Notes under the pieces: generated by a model
The model's input: only the letters and a program-made list of their open reading frames with translations
Databases searched by the model: none
Told to the model about the DNA's origin: nothing
NCBI GenBank assembly: GCA_018806985.1
Contig: JADANN010000309.1
Span: 1,178,001-1,242,000 of the forward strand
Direction of reading: 5' to 3'
Origin: Angiostrongylus vasorum
Taxonomy: Eukaryota > Nematoda > Chromadorea > Rhabditida > Metastrongylidae
DNA: 64,000 nt
Shown here: positions 31,900 through 45,309 of the stretch, one piece after another
How the letters are laid out: every line of letters starts with the position of its first letter
Position numbering within the stretch: the first letter of the stretch is position 1
Made by a program: the position numbers and the translations under genes

Positions 31900-34800
31900 T
31901 TTATTGCAACTTCGTGCAAGCTTATAAACGAACCAAGAAAAAAAGTGGGTAAGCAAATATTGTTCTGCTCATCACTTTGAACTCGGCCAACTGCTTAGCC
32001 TCATTTGACTGCAGTCCTTGTGTTCCCATGTGAATGAATGTCTTGAGACAATCTCCTACAGCCAATGAGTCCTTACATTGTAGTCGCTAGTAATGATCTC
32101 ATGAAAGGTGTGATCTTTCATAGGTCATATAAACCGCCTTAACCTCGTCTTCGTCAGCACCGAGTGTAGAAACTGAAAACTGTCGATGAAGTCAATGGTC
32201 CACATCTTTTGAACCGGAAACGACCGCTTCAGATCACTGATTTTTCGAAAGAAGCATCTCCAAACTCGCTTTTGAGAGAACACGTATGCCGCGGCCTCCT
32301 TTGTCGTCACTTCTTTCGAGGAATAGCTCTTCTCCAGTATTACAATTAGTCTTCAATGGGAATTTCATCGTCAGTTATTCCCAAACCTGTTATTCTCACT
32401 TTCAGTAGAGATGGACGTTTGACCTCAGAATGGATGATCACTACCTATGAAACATAAACATAGTGGTGTTTACTTTTAATTAGGTAGTAAGCTTTACACA
32501 GTGATAGGCAGCTCACAATAAGGATTTCGTAGGAGTCTCCCTTAGTTTGCCAGTAGATCAGGACATTGGTTGCTCTTTCGGGGAGGGGGGCTGATTATAC
32601 CGCGGGTAGCTTTCCGCTCTTTCCCAAAGTAAACAGCGAGCTTATTTGTTGGAGTTAACTCGTAACTATCTGGCGTGTATCACTCTCCCAATCATCTAGT
32701 AGTCATGGCCTAGTTGAGGTGCACGATACAATCCGAATGTACAACACACTCGTGTAAGCATGGGTGTTATGCACATAATGAAAGTATATTCCAAGCCTGA
32801 GGCAGTGATTCCATTGAATTCACCTGACACAGGATAACTGCAAGTTAATTTTTGCTTAACGTCGCGCTATATGAGTTATCTGAAAAATGCTCAACGTAGC
32901 CTTGCCGTTTTCAGACGGTGGTACCTCAAATAAGGGAGGTCTATGAGTACGTGTATAAATGTGCCAGGATTTTTGGCTCTATTTTTGTCATTAACATACC
33001 AATTAAACACAGACGTAATGTGAGCTGTTTCGTCCACGAACTTCGCTTTTCACGTTCTCCATTTTTTGTGTTCCGAGTACGCTTCCGAGTACGTGAAAGG
33101 TGAGATTTTCCATGCTCCACCCTTTGTGATCCACTGTTCTTGCACTTTCCCTCGACTTAGTTTGGTTTTTGAAGTGTCAAAAATGCCCTTTTGGGTGTTC
33201 CCTAGAGTGATTCCTACCTGTCCATCTTCTCGATCTGATGTTCGTCAAGTAACAGCTTCACTCGTGATTTTTTACGATTCCTCTCGTTCATTTCCACTTG
33301 TGCTTCGCTTATTGCAATTTTTGTAGGAATTCAACCACTAGTCTTTAGCTGAGTTAATATAAATATACGTCTGGAAATCTTATTGAAGACATGAAAAAGA
33401 TAGGTGCAAAAATCCGACAACTGGAATTAAGTTAAAAATATAAGTGATCGGAATTTCTTCACTGCATCTACGAATTCTCCATCCAGAGTCATTGACATAA
33501 TTTTCGAGAGGCATATGTATCTCACGAAGTTCACTACAAAATGAGGATGCTTGCAGTGCTGTTAGAGTGTGCAGTACGAGCAGTACAAGTAGGAGATCAT
33601 GTCCCTGCTTTGCAAAATTGGATTCACCGATCTCGTTCGGCCAATTAGTTCACGGACTGATCAAAGACTTCTTCAATGCTTTGAACTCAGCGTTTCAACT
33701 TTTGCTTACTGCCTTTTCCTTTTTAATGGAATGGTACGATGTCAAATAGAACTACAAGAATGCTGCAACACAAGCAGAACTTAGAGCCTCAGGAAGGCTT
33801 CAAAACCACGATTACCCTTGCCGAGCGCATGCGGGCTGTACACCATACCATGCAATGCCATTGCTTTGCCTCTCTCTTAGCCAGTTTTTTTTACTCTATT
33901 GGTGCTTTCAGTAATCGACCGTCTATGGGAATTATCTGGGCAGTAGAAATCAAATATTGCCACCATATTGTACTATCAGTCTGAAGAGCTTCTAGATGCT
34001 GGATTTTGCAAAGTCACGTGGTTGAGGAGTGATTTTCTTCACGTCACATTTGACTTGAGACTGACCGTTAGAAACTCCTCGTAGCCAGACTTTGAGAAAC
34101 CAAAAAAGTTACTTGTAAAAAAAGATCTGTGTCTGGGTATACAGTGAGGGCGAAATGACATTTCATATAAATGTGGAAAGTGTACAGTCAGAGCCTGGAC
34201 GAGAATTATCTTACAAGCAGGACAATTTGCTCACGTTCTGGACTTTCGTTTTGTACGGCGTCGGCCGGCTTCTGAAGCCGGTCGTAAAAGACTAGCAGAC
34301 TGTTGTGGTCTCATAGTGAAGTAGTGCTTCAGTTTTTTTTCAACAACACGGCAGAACCTTAGTTTCGTGCGTCAAATTTCAGCACTGAATATATCACTCT
34401 TTTTAAAGGCAAATACTTGTGTCTATGTGTATGATCCACACATATGGACGAAGTTCCGTAGCCACCTGCAATGTTGGCAAAAGACTCTTTCTTTGGGAAA
34501 GAACGCAAAGGGAATGAAGTGTAAATACTAGCACATGCTGCCTTATCGATCTCACTTGGAAGAGCGTATCCAATTTCACAGTATCTTTCTAGAGCAGAGC
34601 GACGAAGGATTTAATTTTTGGGCTGGTTTCTATAGTAGGAAGTGGTGCGCGGCGTAGGACTTCCCTGAACAACGTAATATTCCAGAGGTTCCAATTCTAG
34701 ACTGCTCTTTGACAACCAAAGTCCGATTAGTAATGTAAAATAGTTTTCGTAAGTCAAGCCTTTTTTGCCCTGGAGAACATCAAAGAAGGACAATTTTTAA

Positions 34801-35150
34801 AACATGGTTCGGGCCAACATGTAAAATCCTCTCCTAATTCATTTTTCCCTTATAGAATCGACATCCTCTTCACAACCACACTAGCTGTTTTTCTAAAAAT
34901 CCGTGTTCAGCATTTTTTATTTGATCTTCTTTTTTTAAAAAAACAAGAATCTCAAATATTATTCGCATTTACAGAGCAAAGCAACCTCATTGTTTTTGCC
35001 GATGGGCAGTTGCACCTGTGAAATTACCATAGCCGTGTAGAAGGCATGCTCACTTTTCCGGACTGCTAATTCGAATGAATTGATCTTTTGTTAAGCTTTC
35101 TGCGAAATATCACCATTCACCTCGACCTCACTCATGTGAAGGGTCTTAAG
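31900..35150. other. Gene-poor stretch, nothing recognised
   Basis: Only short frames. A frame ending at 33326 and another at 33984 are chance-like. Around 33541-33650 the plus strand reads MRMLAVLLECAVRAVQVGDH before a stop, which could be a broken remnant of something, but I cannot name it. Confidence 0.4.
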
Positions 35151-35499
35151 CCGGTTAGTTGCGCGACTGTGTGGCGCGTCCTCAGGTGGCGGATAGGGGG
35201 GTTAATCGCGGACCAAAAGCGACCTTTGCTTCCCTGAGACGCAGATGGATCCAGGGAATGGACTCCCTGTTTCTGCTGCGCCGATTTGGCACATACTCTC
35301 CGTATTTACGAAGCGTATTCACTCATGCGTGCGTGGGTGTGTTCTCGTAATGTGCGGATTGTTATCTACGAGTCAGTTCTGGCAATATCATGTAAACAAG
35401 TAACAGCTAACTAACTGTATAGGAGGCTGTTAAGAGTGGTCTCCAACAAATAACCTCCCCGTCTACTCTGGGAGAGACTGGCAAGCTAGTTGTGAGTAT

Positions 35500-38175
35500 A
35501 CCTCGCCCAAACGTTCAGAGCACATCAAGCATACGTGAGAAAAAAGGCAGCAAAACAAATGGGCCTCATTCCCCTGACCCCCAAAGGAGCTCCCGATTCG
35601 GCAGCATTCGGTGGAGCGAGAACGGAGAAACTGCTAGAATCTCAGAGCCATTCTAGACTATATAAATCGCAAAGGACTAAGGTAACGGATCTGTACCTAC
35701 AATGCATGCTCACTGGCATCTGAGTCCTCGATAGAAAACCTGATCATGCAAGCAAGAAGGATAAGGCGACGTCATCGGCCTGGCCGAGACGAGATGACGC
35801 CATCCATTCAACGCCGTCTATGACACCGGAGAAGAACTGCTCCTTGGAACTTGCGACAATAGAGTCCGCTGCGTCGGCATTGTCGTCAACATGAGTTTGG
35901 TCATGAACATCGATTCATTCGAACAATAAACAACCCGAAACGGACGTTTACGATTGAAGAGATGTGGATCAATACCGGCTTTGACAATCTTCGTCGTTTA
36001 CGCGCCGACTCAAACTATGACGAAGAAGAAGTCGAAACAATCTATATGGACGTGGAGAAGTTCTACAGAGAAGACCACACATTCTTCAAGGTCATCATTG
36101 GAGGTTTCGACGCCAAGATTTGACCAAGAAGAACGTCTGAAGAACGTCACATTGGGACCCACGGATTAGAATGGAACGAACAGGGTGAGCGGCTGTCTGA
36201 GTTTATCATGGCGACCAAGACCATCCATGGTAACTCGCAAATCCAGAAGCCCCACCGTCAACGCTGGACGTGGAAGTCTCCCAGTGGAGAGTACCATAAC
36301 GAAATAGACCACATCATACGTCGAAGCTTTCGCCTTATCGATGTCGCTGCTGTCCCGAATTCTACAAGGGATCAGACCATCGCTTGCTTCGTGCAAGAGT
36401 TCATTTCTCACGGAAAAGAGAAAAGCCGCTAAGTTCAAAAACGAAGTCCCAAAATCACCATAAACTGGGATTTATTCAATTCACTGGTCAGCTGCTGGGA
36501 AGAAGCCGTCCTCGATAACATCGACTGAGGAAGCCGTCGGCTCATTCAACGTGTTAACGTTAGCGCTATAAAGGCTGACAGTTCAAAATACAAGCAATCG
36601 CCAGCCCACTTTCATTTACGACTACTACTCAAATCTTTTCAATAGCCACGTCTTCCTTTCCTCATATGAAATAAGGAAGGATGGATATGTCGTACCAGCG
36701 GTTCTCCCTTCCGAAATCCTTTATATTATTTCGTAAGTGGAAAATCGAACAGCACCAAGTTTAGACAGAATAAGATCTGAACACCTGAAGAACCTTCCAC
36801 CAGTCCTAGTAAACGCATTGGACGTTACTTGTCTGAATGAAAGGCTTGTCTACTCAACAGAAGACCATCAAGACCGCGCTATTGTTCAAGAAGGGTGACC
36901 TCCACGATATCGCCAATTATCGCCCAGTCGGCTTGCTATCTGTCGACTACAGACTTTATTCACTCTAGTCATCCTAAACAGAACTGACAGAAGACAGTCA
37001 TGAGAGCAAGCAGAGTTTCGAAAAGGATTCGGTGCGATGAACCACATTCACACGATAACAAGACTCATTGAAGTAACGCAAAACTGTAGAGACCACCCTG
37101 TCTAAGTTATCGATTTAGAGAGAGCTTTTGACTCAGTTGAGTTAGAAGCTGTCATGAAAGCTCTTGATAGTCAGGGAGTCCCTACTCAGTATATAAAGAT
37201 TCTTCGTGAGCTGTGCAAAAATTTCACAACCAAGATGTCACCATTCTACAACGCTATTAACATCGACGTCAAAAGAAGGGGTTAGGCAAGGCGATACCAC
37301 CTCGCCAAATTTATTTACCGCCACCCTCCAGAACGTCATGCGAACATTAGAGTGTGACAACATGGGAATGAAAATTGATGGTCGGCAATTACACCGTCTT
37401 CACTTTGCTGGTGACATCGTTCTTATGACACCAAACATTGGCCAAGCGGAACAAATGCCTGCCGACTTTAATGAAGCCTGTGCAAAAATTAGTTTTCGAC
37501 TGAATATCACAAAACGATTTTCATAAAGAACGGATTAGTTAGGTATGCGCGATTCACGCTCCACGAGAGGAACATCGTCGATTTCTCCAAGTGCGTCTAT
37601 CTAGGTTGGGAAATCAACATGGTGGCTCCAGAGCTGAGCAGAAAGAAGCGAGCGGCTTGGCGAGCTCTTAAGAGCATCGAAGATGTAGTGAAGAGAACAA
37701 AGAGAACCCGACTCTGTGCCCTTCTTTTCGACTCCACGATTCTTCTTCATTAACACATGCGTGAGAAACCTATTCGTTGCGTAAGCAGGATGAAAGATCG
37801 AAAAGATTCACTCACATAGCACACGCAGTCGAAAGCACGATGGTAGGAGTCTCTGGTGACAAGCAAGTGGGAGAAGGGGTCCGAAGCTCCGACCTGCGTC
37901 AACGATCAAAAATCAAAGATGCGTTCTGTACGCCAAACACTCGAAGATAAGGTGGTCCGGACACGTAATGCCCATGAACGACAACCGATGGACAGCAACC
38001 GTTACTGACTGGTTTCTTCGGGATTTCAAACATACTGCAAGAAGACCACCGACCAGATAGTCAGAGTTTTCACGAATAGCCTAGAAGAAAGGTATGATGC
38101 TCAGCGAGCCCACGAGTCCCTAGAGTGACCAGGACCAGCTGAGCTCCTCTAGCACTCGACAGGAAAAAAACGGAA
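35500..38175 (+). mobile_element. RTE-clade LINE, long but broken copy
   Basis: Most complete RTE in the window. From about 35.72 to 36.17 kb a frameshifted apurinic endonuclease can be followed (AETRRRHPFN-like, [20 protein letters not shown]). Reverse transcriptase lies around 36.85-37.53 kb (VRQGDTTSPNLFTATLQNVM, and HFAGDIVLM where FADD would be expected). The C-terminal domain up to 38.16 kb includes KCVYLGWEINMVAPELSRKK. Many frameshifts and stops make it inactive. The catalytic FADD is FAGD. The stretch from about 35.15 to 35.5 kb may be its 5' leader, but that edge is unclear. Confidence 0.8.
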
Positions 38176-38204
38176 TATGATGAAATATGCTAGGAATAAA
38201 CTGA

Positions 38205-38612
38205 CCCATTTCTGTCACAATGATGCTGAGAGATTTGCAAAACTCCGGACCGCAGATTTCTGCGGTGGGGATCGAACACGCTATTACTCTTTTCTGTGGC
38301 TAGCGCGTTCACCACCACACCATGTGGGTCCTTCGTTTCGCCTTTCTTTCAGCCGTGTTTTATAGGTGCTATCAACAATCACTTGTCAACGGGATTGGTC
38401 TGGATATCACAAGTCGGTACTGAAACCAGTTAAGCTGAGGCTGTAGTGGAAATCACAATGTTAACCTTTTCATTTACTGCCTAGTACAATTTTTTTCACG
38501 ATAAGGTGTTATTTGAGCAAAACTTCGGATGTGGTGGTAAACGCGCTAGCCACAGGAAAGGGTAATAGCGTGTTCGATCCCCACCGCTACTAGTGGTCTG
38601 TATGTAGACAGC
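38205..38612. repeat. Two SINE-C copies head to head
   Basis: A minus copy (38205-38370: AATGATGCTGAGAGATTTGC, TGCGGTGGGGATCGAACACG) and a shorter plus copy (38520-38612: GGTGGTAAACGCGCTAGCC, GTGTTCGATCCCCACCGC) lie 150 bp apart. Confidence 0.65.
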
Positions 38613-39500
38613 TGAAATTCTGAAAAAGTTAAAGTAGTGGATACGGTGACACTTGTTTGGGAGTGACAGTCTAACATCTCTCTCATCGACCCTGTCGGCA
38701 AATGCCTCCATGTGGGAAACGACACCAACAGCAAGCTCTGCCTTTCACACCTGAGCCCGTGAGACCATAGCGATGCAGTCATCGTCAACCCAGTCCTTGA
38801 TGTTCGCCTTCTGCCCCCTTGGTTAACTTTTTGATATCTGAGACCACAGGATTGCTTTCGTTCTTCGCCAATTCGTGAAGTGATGGAATCTGTTGTCATC
38901 GGGCTCAACCAATTAAGTCGACCTGAATCTTTTCTAACCAAAATGATAGGCTTCGAAATTCCATCGACGAACGGTGTCAGAGCAATTTACACATGATGAA
39001 CTGCGTGAACGAATTACTCATTCTGAATTTGTAAACAAATGATGTGCCCGAGTGACCTATGAGCAACAATGTACCTGAGTACTTCACGACGGCTTCACTG
39101 GATCAGCTAAGGGAATTACTTGGCACTCCAGTCACTCCGTCACAATATTGACTGGAGGTTTTCTTGTTGAAAGATCTACAAAGTCGGGTAGAAGTGAGGA
39201 AGTAATTGCTATTGTTCATCTGAAATCGTCGAATGCCTTAAACATAGTACTACACTGGATTGATAGCATTTTAAACAACCAGCTAGCAAAAGATGGCGTC
39301 ATGAAGATCCTTACTAAACCTATTCGGCTCCGCCTCCAACTATGGTGTTCATCTTGAGGTGTCCTCCTCGACTTCGTACACGTACTCGACCACATGCGCC
39401 AACGTTGAGATGCAATTTTTTCGGTCACATTTTTCCATGGCTTCCTTTTTTTTCCAGTTTTGTCTCAACATAGTTCTGAGGTTGTTTGAGCAAGTAAAAT
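38613..39500. other. Gene-poor stretch, nothing recognised
   Basis: A minus frame at 38546-38941 overlaps the SINE-C and shows no domain. No splice-flanked exon found. Confidence 0.4.
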
Positions 39501-39504
39501 ATTA

Positions 39505-39860
39505 TTTTTTATTTTTATATTTTGCATGACTGGTCTTCAAGTCTACTGTGCGGATGCCAGCACTTCTAAAATTCGATTCGTTTCCTCGCATCCATTGTCC
39601 GCGAAGATCTTCCAACTTTACGTGTGGCTTCGGTTGCTGCTTAAGGATTTTCATTTCATCTCGAATGTCGTAGAATATTAGTCGAACAATTTTCCCTGGA
39701 ATCCTGAGATAGCCGGGGTGGAGCGTTCCCATTTGGATTGCAGAGAGTGATTTTTTTCCCAGATAAGTCCGGCACCAATTTCCCGACTCCGGAGGGATGA
39801 GAGGCTTGGTTGGCTTTGAGCAGAATCGAACTAACACTATGCTCGTGATGACTATGCAAG
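39505..39860 (-). mobile_element. SINE-B, near full length
   Basis: Minus strand: an A-rich tail at about 39505, TCTACTGTGCGGATGCCAGC, TTCGATTCGTTTCCTCG, GAGATAGCCGGGGTGGAGCG and GCAGAATCGAACTAACACTA near the head. Confidence 0.75.
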
Positions 39861-39864
39861 TAAA

Positions 39865-41920
39865 ATATTGGGATGCAAATTAAAAACTCATGATTTATTG
39901 CTCGAAAAACAGACAATCGTTGCAAATCTCGTCAGCTCTGATTTTCAGCTTCAAACAGACAATTTCAGCTTAAAGTAAGCCTTGAAAAGACTAACACCTA
40001 GACAAAGAACAGGAGTTCTGTGCGATGTTAGCAGAAGTTATTCCAATAACCGATCATCTTAACAGCGAATTGTCAGATGAAATCGCAACATTCCTCCACA
40101 TTGCCTGCAATCGCATTCGTCGCTTCCCTTCACTTCGGTGGAACGACAAAAAATTCCTCAAAAAGGATAGTGATGGACGCAAATGACAGATGGCGACAAA
40201 GAATTGTTCAAATGACGATGGAATCATCTGGTAGTGCCGTGCTGTCTTTACATGGACCAGCCTGTGGTTGGACTTCAACCTTTTGCACGCACTTAGTGAT
40301 GACGATGAACAACAACAACAGTGGGTGCTAGTTGGAAACACACAGGGCAAGTGTTCCTGTTTCAGGGAGTATTATGTACAAACTGGAAAGGATTTCCAGT
40401 TTTCCGTCTGGGACGCCAGCTAAGAAAGAACCAATTTCAGGAATCATCGCTGTCCAGGCAGAAACGTACTCGTAAAACGCCATATTTCCTTCCGACCCAC
40501 GAACGTCGGCGTACACGGTGTACACAGGATATAACGCCCTCCTTGTGTGAAATGTGCGAGTGTTTCTTCGAATGTCTGTCATTTCCTGGGTCAGGATGTC
40601 ACGATGAAAGTCATGAAAATGTCTCAAAAAGGGTGTGAAGGGCAAAACGACGGCTCAGGACGTTTGTTTTTGAGTTATTCGTACATATTCAGTCGACCTT
40701 CCCAAGCACTTTGTCATTCTGGAAAACGCTTTTTGTGATCGAATTATGTTCGAGAAATACTTTCCAAACGGACATCACTAGTGTAATGTAATATCTTCGA
40801 AACTTTGATGTTTTTAAAAGAGAATGTCATGTTTGACAGGTGCACACGTGCGCTTGCGCGAGCAAAATTCGAACTGGTACCTCGTGATGAAAGTGGCAGT
40901 CCGTCACATCGACAAAAGAAGACATTTTTATGCGGACAACTATTATTCTGATAATCTGTATCAATAAAAACCTGCAAGAAAAAATTGAAGAATGCTGAAC
41001 ATGCAGAGGGTAAATAAAGACACGTCGACGAAACCCAAGCTGATGCGATAGGCTCCTGGAAAAGAACTGAAAGTGTTGCAGACACGGATCGGTAAGATAG
41101 ACACAATTTTAGACGATTCCAAGTGTCATGTTGGTTCTTTTGCTGTACAGGAAGCTAAAGATGCAAAGAACTGCAATGAATCAAAGCTGAATAACATCCA
41201 GGAGATCATGGATTAACACACAACGTCCGATACGCATTGATTCGAATGCACCTGGCACGGAAATAGTGACCACGTTCATGCTTAACATATAACGCCAGAC
41301 GCTTACATTTTTTACAGTCGCGCTTCATATCATGACTCCTAAATTCATGTCGGCTGCGGACTTACTGGGCATTCCAGAATAGACTATGATATCTCGATCG
41401 AGGGTTCATAACATGCATTTATAAGAGAGACATCGCCTTATAACTCTAGGGGTATGCATGGCATGTATTCTTCCGTTTTTGTTTGTTGCTATGGTCCATC
41501 AGACAAATACATCATTGTCGTCTTTGGAAGTGTTGCACAACTCTGTTTTGCACCTTGCAGTATTTCTTATACTCGCCCATTCCATAGAAAAAGTATGGTT
41601 TACAACTGGCATTGAAGTGAAATGACAGTCAATTACCGTTATACGTGCGAAACAAACCATTAAAAAAGGAGCGCAGTGGATGCAGTGCACTTCGCCTACG
41701 TTGTCCCAGCGCCTTTGCATAGCATACAATATATGGATGCCATTTGTTAAATCAACATAGACCTGCTCATATTAAGTTTTATTTGTTGGAATAAATATCA
41801 TTGGAATAGATCTTTGGATACAATATACAAAACCTCTTATTCTACCAAATTGAAAACCTGATTTTCTATACCCGACGAAACCAGTCCTATTAAAATGTTA
41901 ACTTTTTTATTTGCTGCCCA
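39865..41920. other. Gene-poor stretch with one weak coding-like patch
   Basis: Around 40030-40190 one plus frame reads EVIPITDHLNSELSDEIATF and RRFPSLRWNDKKFLKKDSDG before a stop. The composition looks protein-like but I find no family, no start and no clear splice sites. The rest is featureless. Confidence 0.3.
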
Positions 41921-41924
41921 TTAC

Positions 41925-42110
41925 AATTTTACACAGCAGGGTTTTAAGTGAAATACAACAATGGTGGTGCTGAGATATTTGCGAAATTCCGGACCGCAGG
42001 TGTCTGCGTTAGGGAACAAAAGCGCTATTACCCTTTCCGGGGGCTAATGCGTTCACCACCACACCACGCGAGTACATCGTTTCGGCTGCCTCTCGACTAG
42101 TTTTCCATCA
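41925..42110 (-). mobile_element. SINE-C copy
   Basis: Minus strand: GGTGCTGAGATATTTGCG, CGGACCGCAGGTGTCTGCG, TACCCTTTCCGGGGGC, CACCACCACACCACGCG. Confidence 0.7.
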
Positions 42111-42134
42111 ACGAGTTTTGTTGATTTTGCTACG

Positions 42135-42188
42135 TGAATGTTCGTATTAACATTACAGCAATGAACGTTCGTATTAACATTACAGCAA
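42135..42188. repeat. Short tandem duplication, 27 bp period
   Basis: TGAATGTTCGTATTAACATT then ACAGCAA occurs twice back to back with a single T to C change. Confidence 0.9.
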
Positions 42189-42404
42189 CTGAGCGAAAGG
42201 AATTCCGTCTAGTAATGGCACAATGGTGTTCGCCAAAGTACTGTTGGTGTTTGTGGCTATAGCTACTGCTTTGAAAATATTGGTTCAACTTCGCTGCCCA
42301 GGGTTACTACGTCTCCCATCCCCACTCCGAGCTCGAAAAATTGCTAGCATAGCATACTTCGCTAGTAGGCTGGCATCACTAACCTAGTGTATCGTAGACT
42401 AGCG

Positions 42405-42512
42405 CAAGCATAGGCCAGATATGCATTCAGTCAACTCTAACGATGCTTACTGGAGTCGAATATACGGAGCATCCCTCATGGACTGATCAAAACCGAAGGC
42501 TATAATCCTTTA
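42405..42512 (+). mobile_element. SINE-A 3' half
   Basis: Starts at GGCCAGATATGCATTCAGTC and ends GACTGATCAAAACCGAAGGC. No head; a 5'-truncated insertion. Confidence 0.6.
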
Positions 42513-43136
42513 TTGCTCTACTCAGACACTTATAAATTAGAGTAGTTATTCATAACGTGATGGCATAAAGCGTGAACTTTGCATCTTCTCAAGTACACTA
42601 GTGATCGAGAAATTATCGTCACTTGCCGAAAAGGGGCATCCCACGTAATGCGTTAAGAGACGTCGTTGATAAGAAAACCGTTGAGTAGTGTGCTCAGTTA
42701 TTCTTGTACTATGCCATCGAAGCTGCAATTGCCAGTTCCTGCAGAACCCCTTGTGATATCGTGCAAAATGGCCAGGAATATTCTCCAATAAAGCTGGAAC
42801 GAACTTAGGAAAGTGTTCTACCCGCTGCTAGAATCGCTTCTTGCAAAATTTCGTAACAACTATGCCTTAGAGCTGATAACAGCATGTGGTCGTAATAGGA
42901 TTTTCACACTCTCGATTGGTTTTAAGAACCTCACAAGAAATTCCATATGTGGTTGTTCGTCCTGCTTTCACTACTTTTGCCAAAATCATATATTTATGGT
43001 GAAGTTACATTGTTCATAGTACTGTTTTCATATAATAAAATGCTATTGGAGAAGCACTGTATTGTTGTTGGGTATCCTGCAAAGCAATTTCATTATCAGA
43101 TTGTTTTGGTTTTCAATAGCCCAAACTGCAGACAGC

Positions 43137-43415
43137 GGAGAGCGGTAGCACAGTGGTTAGAGTGATGTTGTCCACGAGGGAAGCAAAAGGCGTTGGTTTG
43201 GTTCGATCTCCGCCTCAACGTTCCCCCTCCTACCCACGTGGGAACGCCTTAGCGCGGCTATCTCCAAGATTGCATAGAAAGTCTACTCAACCAGCATTCT
43301 ACGATATTCATAAAGAAGACAGAATCCTCAAGCAGCAGCAGAAATCACACACAAGACGTTCGAAGACCTTTGTGGACGATGAATGCGAGGAAAGGGAAGA
43401 GTTGTATACATTTTC
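43137..43415 (+). mobile_element. SINE-B with best tRNA-like head
   Basis: GCGGTAGCACAGTGGTTAGA fits an A box and GGTTTGGTTCGATCTC a B box, 40 nt apart, so the head could be read by RNA polymerase III. The body follows with CCACGTGGGAACGCC and AGAATCCTCAAGCAGCAGC. Confidence 0.75.
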
Positions 43416-43419
43416 ATAA

Positions 43420-45030
43420 GAGGAAAAACTCGTAGCACACAAATATTCGACGAGATTTGTCCTTTAGACTGTGTTATAATAGAAGCATAAAGAAATAGCC
43501 TTGTTTGTTTAGAAATGGAAGTTCCAAATATTTTAGTATAACCTTCTACTTTAGGAGAGAACGCTGTTTTAATGCTTATCAGCTCCGTTTTCACCTACAT
43601 TTCCAACTGTAATTCCACCAAATTGAAGTTTAGCCATTTTGGTGGAACTCCATTTTCTTGGCACAGAGAGAAGAATGTATGAAACGCACAAGAAGCACCG
43701 ACGTCGAGGAGCGTGAGAACAAACGAAAAAAAATGTCATGGATGTGCTAACAATTTTTTTTCTTTATAAGACTTGTACAAATCACTTTTTCTTTGGAAAG
43801 GTTCGTTTGAAGAGATGGTGAGATGAGAAAGAGGAAAATGAATGGAAACCATGTCAATGTAACGAAGGTGTTCAGAGAGGTCAGTCGGAAATCACATGCT
43901 TGAAGAGACCAGGGAATGGAAACGTGTACTGGATATTGGTCGAATCGAATAACGATCACTGTATCAACCGAAAACAGGTGCAAAACTAGCGATATAGATC
44001 GTTCGATAAAGTATGGTATTGTGACTTGTACAGCGGAGACGAGCGCACCGTTTGGATAGCAGGGCGGTGCTGCACGGCCGTGATAACAGGTAACTTCCTG
44101 CCCAGTGTATTCCCTACCACGTTCTGGCGAAGTGCGCTCGCTCTCAGGAGTGCAAAATCAAAGAACGAAGCTAGCCTTCTACTGAAGACGTCTCTACAAT
44201 GGAAATTACAGAGCTACCCTTGGAAAAGTTTAGACGACGCGTCAGACATTTCATTTTTCATGGGGTAAGCTGATTTTCCATCATCTCTGCGTTAAGTGGT
44301 GGATGACCTGAGGACGAGGTTACATTTTTTGATCTTGTTGTTTGCTCTTCTTGAAGCCTATCTTACTTATGACATTGTTCTATCCAAGAAAGGCTACTGA
44401 ATGGATTGTTTGATAAATGACACGGTCATAGAGTGTAGTATCTTTCTTCAAATTTATGGCCTGCTAAAAAAACCTAGCGAAGTTGAAAAGACTCAACTAG
44501 ATTGCGTTGACTCCTCAGACAAGTTGTCTGCTAATGACCGGTCGATGTCTATTACGAATAAAACTCCTGGGTGACTCTTATAATAAAATGAATACTCACA
44601 TTTCAAAGTCGACTTTCCTTTAACCTCGGTGTAACTAATCAATGTGTATCCTTTCTTTGATGAGCTTATACGAAGTTGATAAATTATCAACCTTTAAGAG
44701 TGTCGGAAGGCAACAGTATCATTCTAATAATCTTGTGTTATACTAGTTGATACTACAACTAAACTAGGCATGCTTGTAAATACCATGAATGCTCGTAAAT
44801 TTGCCATGAATAGTGTCCAGTAGCCCATCGCCACGCAACTTGCCTTAACTATGTGTTTGCTCATAAACTTGTAACAAAGAAGAACCACCGAAAACACTTG
44901 CCCATCGGTGTTCATTTCAAATTTTTAAGTAATCTGAAGTGCACAGTGTCCATCTGAAGCACTACTAATCGTTTTCCGACTTCATGTAATATTGGAAACT
45001 GTCGTTGTTCTCATTTTGTATAACTGGTTT
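43420..45030. other. Gene-poor stretch with one orphan exon-like patch
   Basis: At 44199-44264 a short frame (MEITELPLEKFRRRVRHF...) runs into a good donor, GGGTAAGC. It could be a first exon, but nothing ties it to a gene. The rest is AT-rich and featureless. Confidence 0.3.
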
Positions 45031-45031
45031 T

Positions 45032-45306
45032 GGGGCGCTTGTAGCGCAGCGGCTAAAGGTATCCTGTAATACATACGTACTCACTGGTTCGATGCAGCGC
45101 GCAGGGCTCACCAAGCCTTCCATCTCTCCAGGGTCTCCAGAACGATACCATACTTGTCAGGGACGGCAGCAGCACTGGCTCTATCGGCAGGTCATCGCAA
45201 GTCTTTTTATAGGCGAAGTGTGCATTCAGCCATTTCTAACGTTGCTTGAAGAAATCGAACACATGACACATCCCTTAGAGATTGATCAACGCCAGTAACT
45301 TTACCC
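45032..45306 (+). mobile_element. SINE-A, divergent copy
   Basis: Head GGGCGCTTGTAGCGCAGCGG and B-box CTGGTTCGATGC; many differences from the other copies, tail GATCAACGCCAGTAACTTTA. An older insertion. Confidence 0.7.
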
Positions 45307-45309
45307 TTT

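Noticed and set aside
43139..43210. tRNA gene
   Set aside because: A and B boxes are present, but no acceptor or anticodon stem pairs can be formed and the sequence continues into the SINE-B body.
44199..44264. First exon of the transporter or another gene
   Set aside because: Start, basic peptide and GTAAGC donor look good and the phase would fit 52113, but 8 kb of repeats lie between and nothing confirms the link.
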